Shown: piece by piece, positions 24,383-32,769 of the stretch
Position numbering within the stretch: position 1 is the first letter of the stretch
Layout of the letters: each line of letters begins with the position of its first letter
Assembly (NCBI GenBank): GCA_945877125.1
Contig: CAMCQT010000035.1
Span: 1 to 39,981 of the forward strand
DNA from: Candidatus Brevifilum fermentans
Lineage (GTDB): Bacteria > Chloroflexota > Anaerolineae > Anaerolineales > Villigracilaceae
Direction: 5' to 3'
DNA: 39,981 bases
Program-made: the position numbers and the translations under genes
Notes under the pieces: model-generated
Seen by the model: only the letters and a program-made list of their open reading frames with translations
Database searches by the model: none
What the model was told of the DNA's origin: nothing

Positions 24383-25078
24383 TTATTTTTGCAGCAAGCG
24401 GAAAATATCCAGCGCGCGGTTGACACGCTGCGACATCACGCCCTGATCGCTGGTATCGAAATTTGTTCCCATTTCTGAAAAAGTGAAAATATTTCCAGAG
24501 GCATGAAGCATAAACATTTGAGTGCGGGAAAAATATTGCGCCAGGCTCTGATCAAAGAAACCACGCACCCAGTCTGTGCTTTCGTTGGAAGTGACAATGT
24601 AGCGGGCATCGAACTCAGGATATTCGGGGAAATCCAGCGGAGTGCCGACAAACGACATGCCCCATTCCAGCACCTTGTTTGCCAGTCCGCTCAGCGCATA
24701 TTTTTGATCGGCTTTTGGAAAGAGGTTAAAGGGCGGAATCTTCAAATACGGCGAGACAATTGCCACCGACTGGCGTTCCGTCCAATTATCATCGTCACCA
24801 GAAGTATCCACCAGATCAAACAGGTACATCTCGCCGTCGGGAATCATCCTGCGGGAGACATTCCTCAATTCGTATTTTGTTTGTGATCCCGGGCGGCGGT
24901 ACAACTCGGAAATTTCGCCTGTCAGTTTCGGGTCTGCTTCCACAGGGGAAAAACTCAAAGACTGGGAAATTTGCTGTTTTTTCTCCACGTCCTTGCGGCT
25001 GGACTGAATTGCAAAATAGAGTATCCAGCCGAAAAACACCAGAAAGCCAACCAGAACCAGTGTACCAGTAATATCCAT
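24383..25078 (-). CDS. Membrane-anchored hypothetical protein
   Basis: Not recognised. The 231-residue product has one N-terminal membrane helix (ITGTLVLVGFLVFFGWILYFAI, residues 3-24) and a soluble domain of about 190 residues on what is probably the cytoplasmic side (positive residues SSRKDVEKK just after the helix). The domain alternates strands and helices, with YLFDLVDTSG, DARYIVTSNESTDWVRGFF and MFMLHASGNIFTFSE. GGAGGG upstream sets the ATG at 25078; an in-frame start seven codons earlier would put that site in the coding region. It is the first gene of a unit with the 56-residue protein. Confidence 0.75.
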   Translation of the reverse strand: MDITGTLVLVGFLVFFGWILYFAIQSSRKDVEKKQQISQSLSFSPVEADPKLTGEISELYRRPGSQTKYELRNVSRRMIPDGEMYLFDLVDTSGDDDNWTERQSVAIVSPYLKIPPFNLFPKADQKYALSGLANKVLEWGMSFVGTPLDFPEYPEFDARYIVTSNESTDWVRGFFDQSLAQYFSRTQMFMLHASGNIFTFSEMGTNFDTSDQGVMSQRVNRALDIFRLLQK

Positions 25079-25144
25079 GAGAACCCTCCAAGATAGCATA
25101 AACAGGCTAATTTCAAGGAACCTGCGGAACGTTTTATATTTTAC

Positions 25145-25636
25145 TCAGTTCACGCGCATAAACCCAAACAACTTCCACATTCCGCGCATGAATTTGTGAC
25201 CGCCATCCGGGTTCAGAAATTGATTCGGGCAGGAGCCGGGAATTACCGTGATACCGTTTGCCTTGCACAGTTCCACCGCAGATTGGGAAACGCTGGTCAT
25301 GCCTGCCGCGAGTCCGGGCTTGGTGCCCATCATGCAGTGCATCCACACATGTTTGATGCCCAAATCCACACACTGCTGGACAATCTGCTCGGTTACTTTG
25401 GGATTGGTCAGCATGAAAACCGCATCGGGTTTCTGCGGGATGGATTTCAAATCAGCATAGCACGGGTCGCCCTCAAAAGTGGAAATACGCGGGTTGACCG
25501 CATACACCTGATAACCCGCCTCCTTGAAATTTTTATAACTCAAATTACAGCCTGTATCGCGCTTGTCCGATACGCCCACAACGGCAATCTTCTTCTGCGC
25601 CAGAAACCCCTCCACAAGTGTCTCGATCTTTGCCAT
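25145..25636 (-). CDS. CoA-binding protein (YccU-like)
   Basis: Small Rossmann-fold protein of 163 residues in the CoA-binding family. The nucleotide region is KKIAVVGVSDKRDTG at 15-29, followed by YQVYAVNPRISTFEGDPCYADL and PDAVFMLTNPKVTEQIVQQC, typical for the family; VWMHCMMG and VIPGSCPNQFLNPD complete it. Binding of acyl-CoA or CoA is known for family members, the physiological role is not. AAAGGAA precedes the ATG. Confidence 0.88.
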   Translation of the reverse strand: MAKIETLVEGFLAQKKIAVVGVSDKRDTGCNLSYKNFKEAGYQVYAVNPRISTFEGDPCYADLKSIPQKPDAVFMLTNPKVTEQIVQQCVDLGIKHVWMHCMMGTKPGLAAGMTSVSQSAVELCKANGITVIPGSCPNQFLNPDGGHKFMRGMWKLFGFMRVN

Positions 25637-25821
25637 GATAGTTTTCCTTTGGTTTACAAGTTTTTTGAATTTTTCATTTTCTTGAGATATACGCTTCCGA
25701 CACGCATTTGTTGCATATTTTGCAAGCCGTTTTCAGTCACATCAAATTATATAAAATAGGGCAGGTCAAACATAGATGACAAAAATCATAAAAAATCACG
25801 AGCGGGGAATTAATCAAATGG

Positions 25822-25827
25822 TATCAT
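25822..25827 (+). promoter_or_regulatory. -10 box six bases before an ATG (leaderless start)
   Basis: TATCAT is followed by six bases and the ATG of the glycosyltransferase gene, with no Shine-Dalgarno site. Confidence 0.5.
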
Positions 25828-25833
25828 TGCCGC

Positions 25834-27444
25834 ATGACCTCCGCCCAAAAACGTGTCTTTGCCGTTCTCCTTTTTATCAGCCTCGGCTATTTCAGCGCCT
25901 TTATTTTCCCCAACAACACCGGCGCAAAAGACTCGATGATGATTTCGCTCTTCGAGCCTGACGAGTTCGCGCAATATCCCGTTGTGACTCAAATGCTGGA
26001 ACCCGACGGCACGCTCAACCAGACCATTTACAACTTCATCGCCTACGGTCATTATTATTACGGCTCGCCTTTTTATTTTTTGAGCGCCCTGCTTTTGCTG
26101 CCGCTCAAACTTACACAAAACCTTGCCAACACGCAGCTCAACATGCTGCTCCTGCGCCAGTTCATCAGCATCCTGCCGATGCTTGGCGCGCTTCTGCTAC
26201 TGACCTACACCCAAACCAAATTCACATCGCCCGCCAAAGCCATCGGACTTTTTATTTTTCTACTCTCGGTCTCCGCCGTTGTGGAAAATAACCTGTGGTG
26301 GCATGTGGATAGTCTTGCGGTCTTTTTCGCCGCCCTGACCTTGTTCCTGCTCGACAGGGATGATCAACGCTTTGGGCTGAATTTTGCCCTCGCCGCCGCC
26401 TCGACGGGGCTGGCAGCGGGGACGAAAGTCATCGGGCTTTTCTTCGTCCTGACCATTCCCACCTACCTGCTGATCGGCATCCTCGCCAAAAAGTTGACGT
26501 GGGGCAAGGCGATTGCACAGGCAGTCTTATTCGTCGGCATCATGGCGGTGGCAATCGTGATCTCGAATCCATTCCTGCTCCTGCAAAACCAGCGCGAGGA
26601 AATGATAAAGACGCTCACACGCCAATCCCGCTCCATGTATGAAGGCTGGACGCTTGCCTATGATGTGGGACCCGCCTCATGGCTGAACATCATCGAGGAA
26701 CTCTACGGACGATTGATTTTCATCGCGCTGGCTTTTTTCGCGCTGATTCTTGGAATCTGGCGCGGAGAGAATCGCACCCGTCACCTGTTGATTGCCACCT
26801 GGGCGCTGCCGCTTGGCTTGTACATGCTGTTCACCACCGCCATCAAACCGACGCATTTCTTTCTGCCTGTCCTGCTCCCCGTTTATAGCAGCCTGATCGT
26901 GCTACTTGAATTTCCACCGTTCAGCGCTGACAAATCCCGCAGACCCATCACCTGGCTCTGGGGCGGATTGGTCGTCGCAATCATCGCTTATCAATTTAAT
27001 GTAAACATCAACAAAGACGTTCAACTATTCAGCGAAGTGCTTGTGCGCGAAGAAAACGAAGGGTCGCTTATTTTTTACAAAGTTTTGGAACGGGATTATC
27101 TGCCGCGCATCCAAACCGATCAACAGCTGAAAGTCTTCCGCGATGTGCGCATGTATTTCCCCGATAATCCGCGCTGGAATGTGCGGACTTTCTGGAACAG
27201 CAAATACAGCACCATCGAAAAGATCAAACCCGATATTATTATTCTCTGGGCGCAGCGCATTTTGGATTACACACAGGCAGGCGCGCTCGAAAGCGCAGTA
27301 GACCCCGTCGCTTTTCAAGATACATACACCTTCTTTGTCGATGCGGACAATGACCAACTCCGCGGCTACCGACTGATCTACCGCAACGGTCAAGGCTTAA
27401 TGTTCGTCAACGATGCGATGTATGAACGTTATTTCAAAGAGTAG
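25834..27444 (+). CDS. GT-C fold membrane glycosyltransferase (GT39-like)
   Basis: Integral membrane protein of 536 residues with about ten membrane helices. An acidic motif in the first extracytoplasmic loop, EPDEFAQYP with Asp43-Glu44, is the usual catalytic or metal site of GT-C enzymes, which use lipid-linked sugars. A second feature is the WWHVDSLAVFFAALTLFLLDRD stretch at about 153-172. The C-terminal 130 residues are soluble and extracytoplasmic. The acceptor (protein, glycan or lipid) cannot be assigned. It is flanked downstream by a strong terminator. Confidence 0.85.
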   Translation: MTSAQKRVFAVLLFISLGYFSAFIFPNNTGAKDSMMISLFEPDEFAQYPVVTQMLEPDGTLNQTIYNFIAYGHYYYGSPFYFLSALLLLPLKLTQNLANTQLNMLLLRQFISILPMLGALLLLTYTQTKFTSPAKAIGLFIFLLSVSAVVENNLWWHVDSLAVFFAALTLFLLDRDDQRFGLNFALAAASTGLAAGTKVIGLFFVLTIPTYLLIGILAKKLTWGKAIAQAVLFVGIMAVAIVISNPFLLLQNQREEMIKTLTRQSRSMYEGWTLAYDVGPASWLNIIEELYGRLIFIALAFFALILGIWRGENRTRHLLIATWALPLGLYMLFTTAIKPTHFFLPVLLPVYSSLIVLLEFPPFSADKSRRPITWLWGGLVVAIIAYQFNVNINKDVQLFSEVLVREENEGSLIFYKVLERDYLPRIQTDQQLKVFRDVRMYFPDNPRWNVRTFWNSKYSTIEKIKPDIIILWAQRILDYTQAGALESAVDPVAFQDTYTFFVDADNDQLRGYRLIYRNGQGLMFVNDAMYERYFKE

Positions 27445-27450
27445 GTTTAC

Positions 27451-27509
27451 ACCATCTAACATAAAACATCCCGCCGGAATGACCAGCGGGATGTTTTATG
27501 TTAGATGGT
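27451..27509. terminator. Long-stem terminator after the glycosyltransferase gene
   Basis: ACCATCTAACATAAAACATC and its complement form a perfect stem of about 24 pairs around a short loop, with the inner part CCCGC/GCGGG followed by ATGTTTTAT. It probably serves the plus-strand gene. Confidence 0.8.
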
Positions 27510-27515
27510 ACGCAG

Positions 27516-27588
27516 TGTCGTTCTGAGCGGAGCGAAGAACCTCTACGACTGCATCAGAGACCCTTCGCTATCGCTCAGGGAATCACCG
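27516..27588. repeat. REP-like element (GTCGTTCTGAGCGGAGCGAAG type)
   Basis: The left arm TGAGCGGAGCGAAGAACCTC faces GACCCTTCGCTATCGCTCA. This is the common dispersed form seen in many genomes, here between the terminator and the 3' end of the sulfatase gene. Confidence 0.75.
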
Positions 27589-27615
27589 CTAGGTGCGTAA
27601 CATCAGTTATTAACC

Positions 27616-29124
27616 TTATTCTGCTTTCAATTTCTGCAACTTGACAACCAGTTCTGCTTGAATTTCCTTGTACTCTCTTTTTCCTGCCACGTTCTGAAGT
27701 TCGTACGGATCGTTGACCAGATCGTACAACTCCACTTCGCCAGTGCTGTATTCGGTATATTTCCATTCTGTTGTTCTCACCGAATAAAACTGCGGAATGA
27801 TGGAGCCGACTCCTTCTTCTGTTGGCCAATGCTCAAGCAAAATATCCTCACGCCACGCGGATGAAGAATCCTCAAGAATCGGCACCATGCTTACACCATC
27901 TACACCATCTGGAACGGATGCGCCAGCCCATTGTGCAATTGTGGGAGCCAGGTCAATATTTGCGACGAGATGGGTGTCAGTGCGCGGGGCATAATACCCG
28001 GGTGCATAGACAATAAACGGAACCTTGATACATGCTTCATACGCACAGTTCTTCGTCGCGCCGAAGCGGTGGTCGCCGAGGGTTAATCCGTTGTCGGAGA
28101 GGTAGACGATGATTGTATTCTGACTCAAGCCTGCTTTATCGAGAGCCGCTGTAATGGAGGCAATGCCGTCATCAACAGAAAGCAACGAGCGTAGAATCTG
28201 CTTGTGTGCCGTATCAACTTCTTCGGGCGAAAGAGGCGAGAGATCCCCAATGTAATCCGGCTTGTCGCTGATATCCTCTTCGTTGAAATTTGGCGGGCGA
28301 TATTGAACCCAATCCCAGTAATCGCCGCTGGCGCGAAAAGTATCCTTGTGGCGCGGCGCGGAAATATACGGCGAGTGCGGGTTGTAATAGCCAACCATCA
28401 TGAAGAAGGGCGTGTCACGTTCGTCGCGGATAAAAGCGAGGGCGTTGTTTGTGACCACGTCGGTACTAAAATTATTTTTTGATTTTAGGTACTTAATCGG
28501 TGTTCCATTTTGAGATACGCTAAAGTTGAAATAATATTGCAGGCTGCCAATATCATCGTCAACTTTAATATTCTTGCCGAGAAAAGCCTGCCACTCATCC
28601 CAGCCTGGTGGAACAACGCCACGCGGTACAAGGTCTTCGTAGCCATTTAGATATTTTCCAAAATATGCAGTACGATACCCAGCCTGTTTCAGCCAGATCG
28701 ACATGCTGGTGGTGTCATCAAATTTTGGCGCGCCGCCGAAAGGCATACGGTCTGTGTAGACTTCGTGAGTATGCACATATTGCCCGGATAAAATACTTAC
28801 ACGGCTTGGGCAGCATAACGGCGTGGTGACAAATCCATTATCAAAAACGACTCCGCCTGCCATGAGTTGCGTTTTTACAGCGGGCATGTAATCAACGGTA
28901 TGAAAGGGTTGGTCATCTGTCAGGATGACGATAATATTTGGGCGAGAGTCGCTCATGCGCTCTGGCGAGGCGGGCGTGTCAATATCAATATCAAAAATAA
29001 TTGGGGAATGTCCAATGATCGGGGTGGGCGGGGCATACGCCACGGGAGCCTCTGCCGATGTGCAGGCGGCGAGAATCAACGCACCGGTCACGGCCACTAA
29101 AAATAATTTTATGCTTCGTTTCAT
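27616..29124 (-). CDS. Sulfatase lipoprotein (type I, formylglycine)
   Basis: Exported hydrolase of sulfate esters, 502 residues. The lipobox is LAAC with Cys21. The metal pair is Asp70-Asp71 (VILTDDQ), and the active-site sequence is C104-C-P-S-R108, so Cys104 should be converted to formylglycine. LSGQYVHTHEVY and the downstream DNGLTLGDHRFG region are also typical. It resembles N-acetylglucosamine-6-sulfatases and related enzymes that desulfate glycosaminoglycans. GGAG precedes the ATG. No formylglycine-generating enzyme is in this window. It is a scavenging enzyme for sulfated polysaccharides (family knowledge). Confidence 0.93.
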   Translation of the reverse strand: MKRSIKLFLVAVTGALILAACTSAEAPVAYAPPTPIIGHSPIIFDIDIDTPASPERMSDSRPNIIVILTDDQPFHTVDYMPAVKTQLMAGGVVFDNGFVTTPLCCPSRVSILSGQYVHTHEVYTDRMPFGGAPKFDDTTSMSIWLKQAGYRTAYFGKYLNGYEDLVPRGVVPPGWDEWQAFLGKNIKVDDDIGSLQYYFNFSVSQNGTPIKYLKSKNNFSTDVVTNNALAFIRDERDTPFFMMVGYYNPHSPYISAPRHKDTFRASGDYWDWVQYRPPNFNEEDISDKPDYIGDLSPLSPEEVDTAHKQILRSLLSVDDGIASITAALDKAGLSQNTIIVYLSDNGLTLGDHRFGATKNCAYEACIKVPFIVYAPGYYAPRTDTHLVANIDLAPTIAQWAGASVPDGVDGVSMVPILEDSSSAWREDILLEHWPTEEGVGSIIPQFYSVRTTEWKYTEYSTGEVELYDLVNDPYELQNVAGKREYKEIQAELVVKLQKLKAE

Positions 29125-29172
29125 TTATGACTCCAAAAATATATTTGACATCTTGCAAAAGTCCAAACGCCT

Positions 29173-29239
29173 AACCACTGAGGCACTAAGACACTGAGAA
29201 AACCAATTAAAAACTCCGTGCCTCTGTGTCTCAGTGGTT
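29173..29239. repeat. Palindrome with 9-base periodic arms, copy A
   Basis: AACCACTGAGGCACTAAG on the left faces CTCTGTGTCTCAGTGGTT. The arms step in units like CACTGAGG, CACTAAGA, CACTGAGA. Related elements lie at 12481-12606 and 32219-32287, with a fragment near 24108-24128. Confidence 0.75.
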
Positions 29240-29291
29240 CAATTTGGTTTTTTAGAAGCATCCCCTTCAACTTATGCAAGAAGTCTATTAA

Positions 29292-29416
29292 ACTTTATCA
29301 GAAATAAAATCTGGACGCTGATTCACGCAGAAAACGCAGATTTTTCTTTTTTGAATCAGCGAAAATCAGCGTTTTTCTGCGTCCAAAACAGGTTCTTTTG
29401 TTATTACCGATAAAGT
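29292..29416. repeat. Nested inverted repeat (GGACGC hairpin in ACTTTATC ends)
   Basis: Outer arms ACTTTATC and GATAAAGT enclose an inner imperfect hairpin from TGGACGCTGATT (29312) to CTGCGTCCA (29385), made of CAGCG, GCGT and CGCAGA steps. It lies about ten bases from the ppc stop and may also end its transcript. Confidence 0.7.
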
Positions 29417-29425
29417 CTATTACGT

Positions 29426-32131
29426 CTATCCCGTATTTCTCAAGCCGGCGGCAATGCCGTTGATGGTCAAGCGGATCACTTCGCGCATTGCCTGCGCTTC
29501 GGCGCTTTCGGCATCCGGCAGGGAGCGCATCCGCCGCAGCATTTCCACCTGGATGTAATTCAACGGGTCAACGTAGGGATTGCGCAATTGCACAGCCACC
29601 TTTGTGATGGGTTCGGCATCCAGTAAATTGGTGTGCCCGCTAATGGATAGGACAATATCGCGCGTCTGGTCATATTCAGCACGGACAGTGTCGAAGATTT
29701 TCGCGGCTAACTTTTTGTCTGGCACAAGGTCAACGTAAAGAGAGGCAATGTCCATATCGGCTTTGATTAGTGACATCTCGGTATTATCGAGCATGGATTT
29801 GAAAAACGACCAGCCGTTGTACATTTCACGCAAAAGGACAAAATCATTGACCGAGGCAAGTGCGGTGCCAAGCCCAAACCAGCCAGGTAAGTTGAAGCGG
29901 CTTTGCATCCACGAGAAAACCCAGGGGATGGCACGGATTTTGGTCACTTCGCTGCTTTGCGTACGCGCGGCGGGACGCGAGCCAAAGTGCAGGCGTTTGA
30001 TTTCATCGAGCGGAGTTGCGGCCTGCCAGAAATCAATAAAACCCGGCGTGCCATAAACAAGATCACGATAAACAGTTTGCGCCGTAGCCGACATGGAATC
30101 CATGCTTGTGCGCCATGCGGCGGGAATCTCAACTTGTTTTTTCGTGGGAGAAGAAGCCAGCAGCACCGCATGAATAATTTGTTCAAGATGACGATGCGCA
30201 AGTTCGGGATTGGAATAACGCGCGGCAATCGTTTCGCCTTGCTCTGTCAGGCGGAAGCGCCCGTTGATACTGCCGACAGGCTGGGCGCGAATGGCGCGGT
30301 TCGCGGGGCCGCCTCCGCGGGCAATGGTTCCGCCGCGACCGTGGAAGATGGTCAGCGTGATTTTATGTTTTTGCGCGACCTCGGTAATGCTCTCCTGCCC
30401 CTGATACAGCGCCCAGTTCGCCATGACGTATCCGCCGTCTTTGTTGCTGTCTGAATAACCGATCATCACCATTTGAGCGTCGTTGCAGGTGGCGAGGTGT
30501 TCACGATAGACAGGCAATGTAAAAAGATTTTCAAAAATATCCGGCGCAGATTTCAGGTCTTCGATGGTTTCAAAGAGCGGGACAATCTGCATGGCGTTGT
30601 CGCAGCCTGACCAGCGAGCAAGGAGCAGCACCGTCAAAACATCGGATGCGGATTTGCACATGGAGATGACAATGGGACCCAACAACTCGGCGCCGTAAAT
30701 ATCGCGGACACGCGTGATGAGTTGAAACAGCGACCATGTTTCAGCGGTAGCTGGAGTCACCCCGGGCTGAATCGCCAGCTCGGGCAGTGGACCAGCTAAC
30801 AGCCGAGTCAGCAGCGGAAGTTTTTCCTCGTCTGTCATGCCGATAAAATCCGAAGCGATATTGAGCGCGCGCAGAGTTTCATCCAGTGTGGTATTGAAGC
30901 GGGTTGATTCTTCGCGAATATCGAGGCGCATCATGTGCAGCCCAAAAATATGCAGCCGATGACGAATATTTTCAATCTCATCCTGCGCCAGCGAGGCGGG
31001 CAGATTCGCGGCGATGATGTCGATTGGCTTAAGCAGATCCTTTAAATTGATGCGCGCCTGATGTGGTTTGCGTTCAAGCAAATTCTCGATCATGCCATCG
31101 TTCGAGGCGTCTTTTAAATCGGCGGCAAGCAACGAAAGCACAAGGCGATACGGCTCTGCGGCGTAGCGTTCTTCGATGGACGCGACATGCGGCGGGAGCG
31201 GACGGCGGGCTTCGACCCAGGCAGTGAGCTCGGGCGGGGGCGGCAGACGGCGGGCGCTCATGGTCAGGCGGCGCGCGAGGTCGTGCATGGTCTGGCGGTT
31301 GCTTTCGACGGCAAGTCCGCGATGCAGGCGCAAAGTTTCAGCGGTGACCTTGTGCGTTACGTTGGGATTGCCGTCGCGATCGCCGCCCATCCACGAGGCG
31401 AGTTGAAGCCAGCTCGTAGGCGAAACAACTTCGGGGTAGTGCAGCGCGAGCGCGTGGGCGAGGTCTTCGTAAAGCGCGGGGAGCGAATCCAAAAAAACTG
31501 ATTCAACAAAATACAATCCTGTGCGCACTTCGTCGGTGGCGGCAGGGCGCGTGGTGCGGTGGCGGTCTGTGAGCCAGAGCGCCACAATTTCGGCGCGAAT
31601 TTTTGCGCGGAGTTTTTCCCTTTTCCGCGGCGAAAGATTTTCATTTGAAAAATCATCCAGCAGACACGCGAGCCGTTGAAGTTTTGAGATCATTGTTCGG
31701 CGGCGCGACTCGGTGGGGTGCGCCGTGAGCACGAGTTCAATGGAAAGCCCGTTGAGCAGGCTCTGCATTTGCTCGGCGGTCACGCCCTCTTTTTTCAGCA
31801 AAGCAATTGCATCGCCCACTGATTCATCGAGCGGGTTGGGCGAAAGTTTTTTCTCACGCTCACGCAATTGATGCACGCGCTGATTTTCCTCAGCCAGATT
31901 GACCAGGTCAAAATAGGATGTGAATGCAGCCGAGACAGCACGCGCGGAATTGACATCCAGCGCCTCAACCTGCGCCTTGAGTTGATTCGCCGCCTCAGCA
32001 TTCCCGCCCCTTCGGTCTTTCGCCGCCGCGCGAATGCGCTCTTCAGTGGCAAATAATTCCGGCGACTCAAGCTCGCCAATGACATTTCCAAGAATGTCGC
32101 CCAGTAAATGAATAGAGGTAGAAAGTTCCAT
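29426..32131 (-). CDS. ppc: Phosphoenolpyruvate carboxylase
   Basis: Anaplerotic enzyme: PEP plus bicarbonate to oxaloacetate and phosphate. The 901-residue product has the catalytic His138 in VLTAHPTES, the glycine-rich loop FHGRGGTIARGGGP, the FSWMQSRFNLPGWFG region and the C-terminal NGIAAGLRNTG tail with its final Asn-Thr-Gly. The ATG at 32131 is eight bases from a TATACT box and lacks a Shine-Dalgarno site, so it is probably leaderless. The C-terminal allosteric aspartate site region is present. With pckG it defines the PEP/oxaloacetate node. Confidence 0.97.
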   Translation of the reverse strand: MELSTSIHLLGDILGNVIGELESPELFATEERIRAAAKDRRGGNAEAANQLKAQVEALDVNSARAVSAAFTSYFDLVNLAEENQRVHQLREREKKLSPNPLDESVGDAIALLKKEGVTAEQMQSLLNGLSIELVLTAHPTESRRRTMISKLQRLACLLDDFSNENLSPRKREKLRAKIRAEIVALWLTDRHRTTRPAATDEVRTGLYFVESVFLDSLPALYEDLAHALALHYPEVVSPTSWLQLASWMGGDRDGNPNVTHKVTAETLRLHRGLAVESNRQTMHDLARRLTMSARRLPPPPELTAWVEARRPLPPHVASIEERYAAEPYRLVLSLLAADLKDASNDGMIENLLERKPHQARINLKDLLKPIDIIAANLPASLAQDEIENIRHRLHIFGLHMMRLDIREESTRFNTTLDETLRALNIASDFIGMTDEEKLPLLTRLLAGPLPELAIQPGVTPATAETWSLFQLITRVRDIYGAELLGPIVISMCKSASDVLTVLLLARWSGCDNAMQIVPLFETIEDLKSAPDIFENLFTLPVYREHLATCNDAQMVMIGYSDSNKDGGYVMANWALYQGQESITEVAQKHKITLTIFHGRGGTIARGGGPANRAIRAQPVGSINGRFRLTEQGETIAARYSNPELAHRHLEQIIHAVLLASSPTKKQVEIPAAWRTSMDSMSATAQTVYRDLVYGTPGFIDFWQAATPLDEIKRLHFGSRPAARTQSSEVTKIRAIPWVFSWMQSRFNLPGWFGLGTALASVNDFVLLREMYNGWSFFKSMLDNTEMSLIKADMDIASLYVDLVPDKKLAAKIFDTVRAEYDQTRDIVLSISGHTNLLDAEPITKVAVQLRNPYVDPLNYIQVEMLRRMRSLPDAESAEAQAMREVIRLTINGIAAGLRNTG

Positions 32132-32139
32132 AGGGCGGT

Positions 32140-32168
32140 AGTATAACGAATAATGACCTTTGATTCAA
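32140..32168 (-). promoter_or_regulatory. ppc promoter, leaderless type
   Basis: On the minus strand TTGAAT (32163-32168), a 17-base spacer and TATACT (32140-32145), then eight bases and the ATG. This is the best-formed example of the leaderless arrangement in the window. Confidence 0.75.
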
Positions 32169-32218
32169 AGGCAATCTTACGCGGGAGTGGCTAATATAGT
32201 AGGCATGTCCATATTTTT

Positions 32219-32287
32219 CACCACGGAGACACAGAGTCACAGAGAAAAAACCGCAAAAAACCTCAGTGACTCCGTGACTCCGTGGTG
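32219..32287. repeat. Palindrome with 9-base periodic arms, copy B
   Basis: CACCACGGAGACACAGAG faces CTCCGTGACTCCGTGGTG, with only about three mismatches in 26 pairs. Same family as 29173-29239. Confidence 0.8.
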
Positions 32288-32403
32288 ATAGATTTTTTCA
32301 GCCCATCCTTTTAGCCACTCTCTCTTACGCTGATGTTTTTCTAACAAAACTCTTACTGCGGCATTGATGCAGACGATATAAAATTTTATCCGAAACAAGA
32401 AAT

Positions 32404-32653
32404 CATCCACAGACTTTCCGGATTTCACAGATTGGATTTTTTCTGACAAAAAATCTGCGAGAATCTGCATGGCTTTTCCAAGGTCGCTTGACATCTTTTT
32501 AATTTTGTAGCAGGCTTAACGCGAAAAGCGCAAATTGGGCGAATTTTCGCGAAACTCAATAAAAAATTCGCGTCATTCGCCTTTTTGCGGAATTCGCATT
32601 AAGCTTTTCCTGACCTTGGAAAAGCCTTGCGAGAATCTGTGCAATCTGTGGAT
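32404..32653. repeat. Composite nested repeat, host of MITE copy 2
   Basis: Outer arms ATCCACAGACTTTCC...CACAGATT and AATCTGTGCAATCTGTGGAT enclose a second pair GGCTTTTCCAAGGTC (32471-32485) and GACCTTGGAAAAGCC (32612-32626), which encloses the TTAACGCG hairpin (32516-32602). The inner two layers match 18393-18549. A short open frame on the minus strand across this block is repeat sequence and not a gene. Confidence 0.75.
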
Positions 32654-32678
32654 AACCGGCTTATGCTATGGGATAATA

Positions 32679-32746
32679 GTAGGTCGGGCTTCCAGCCTGA
32701 CACCGCTAAAAAATTAATGGCTTGGCGGGTTACAAACCCGCCCTAC
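32679..32746. repeat. Palindromic repeat before htpG (GTAGG...CCTAC)
   Basis: GTAGGTCGGGCTTCCAGCC on the left and GGCGGGTTACAAACCCGCCC on the right, each with its own small hairpin. It ends about 12 bases before the htpG ribosome site. Confidence 0.7.
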
Positions 32747-32769
32747 GAATATATTTTCAGGAGTCACAC

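Noticed and set aside
32237-32494. Minus-strand 85-residue frame with a plausible N-terminus
   Set aside because: Its C-terminal part is translated palindromic repeat and the rest lies in the repeat nest. I find no family or ribosome site.
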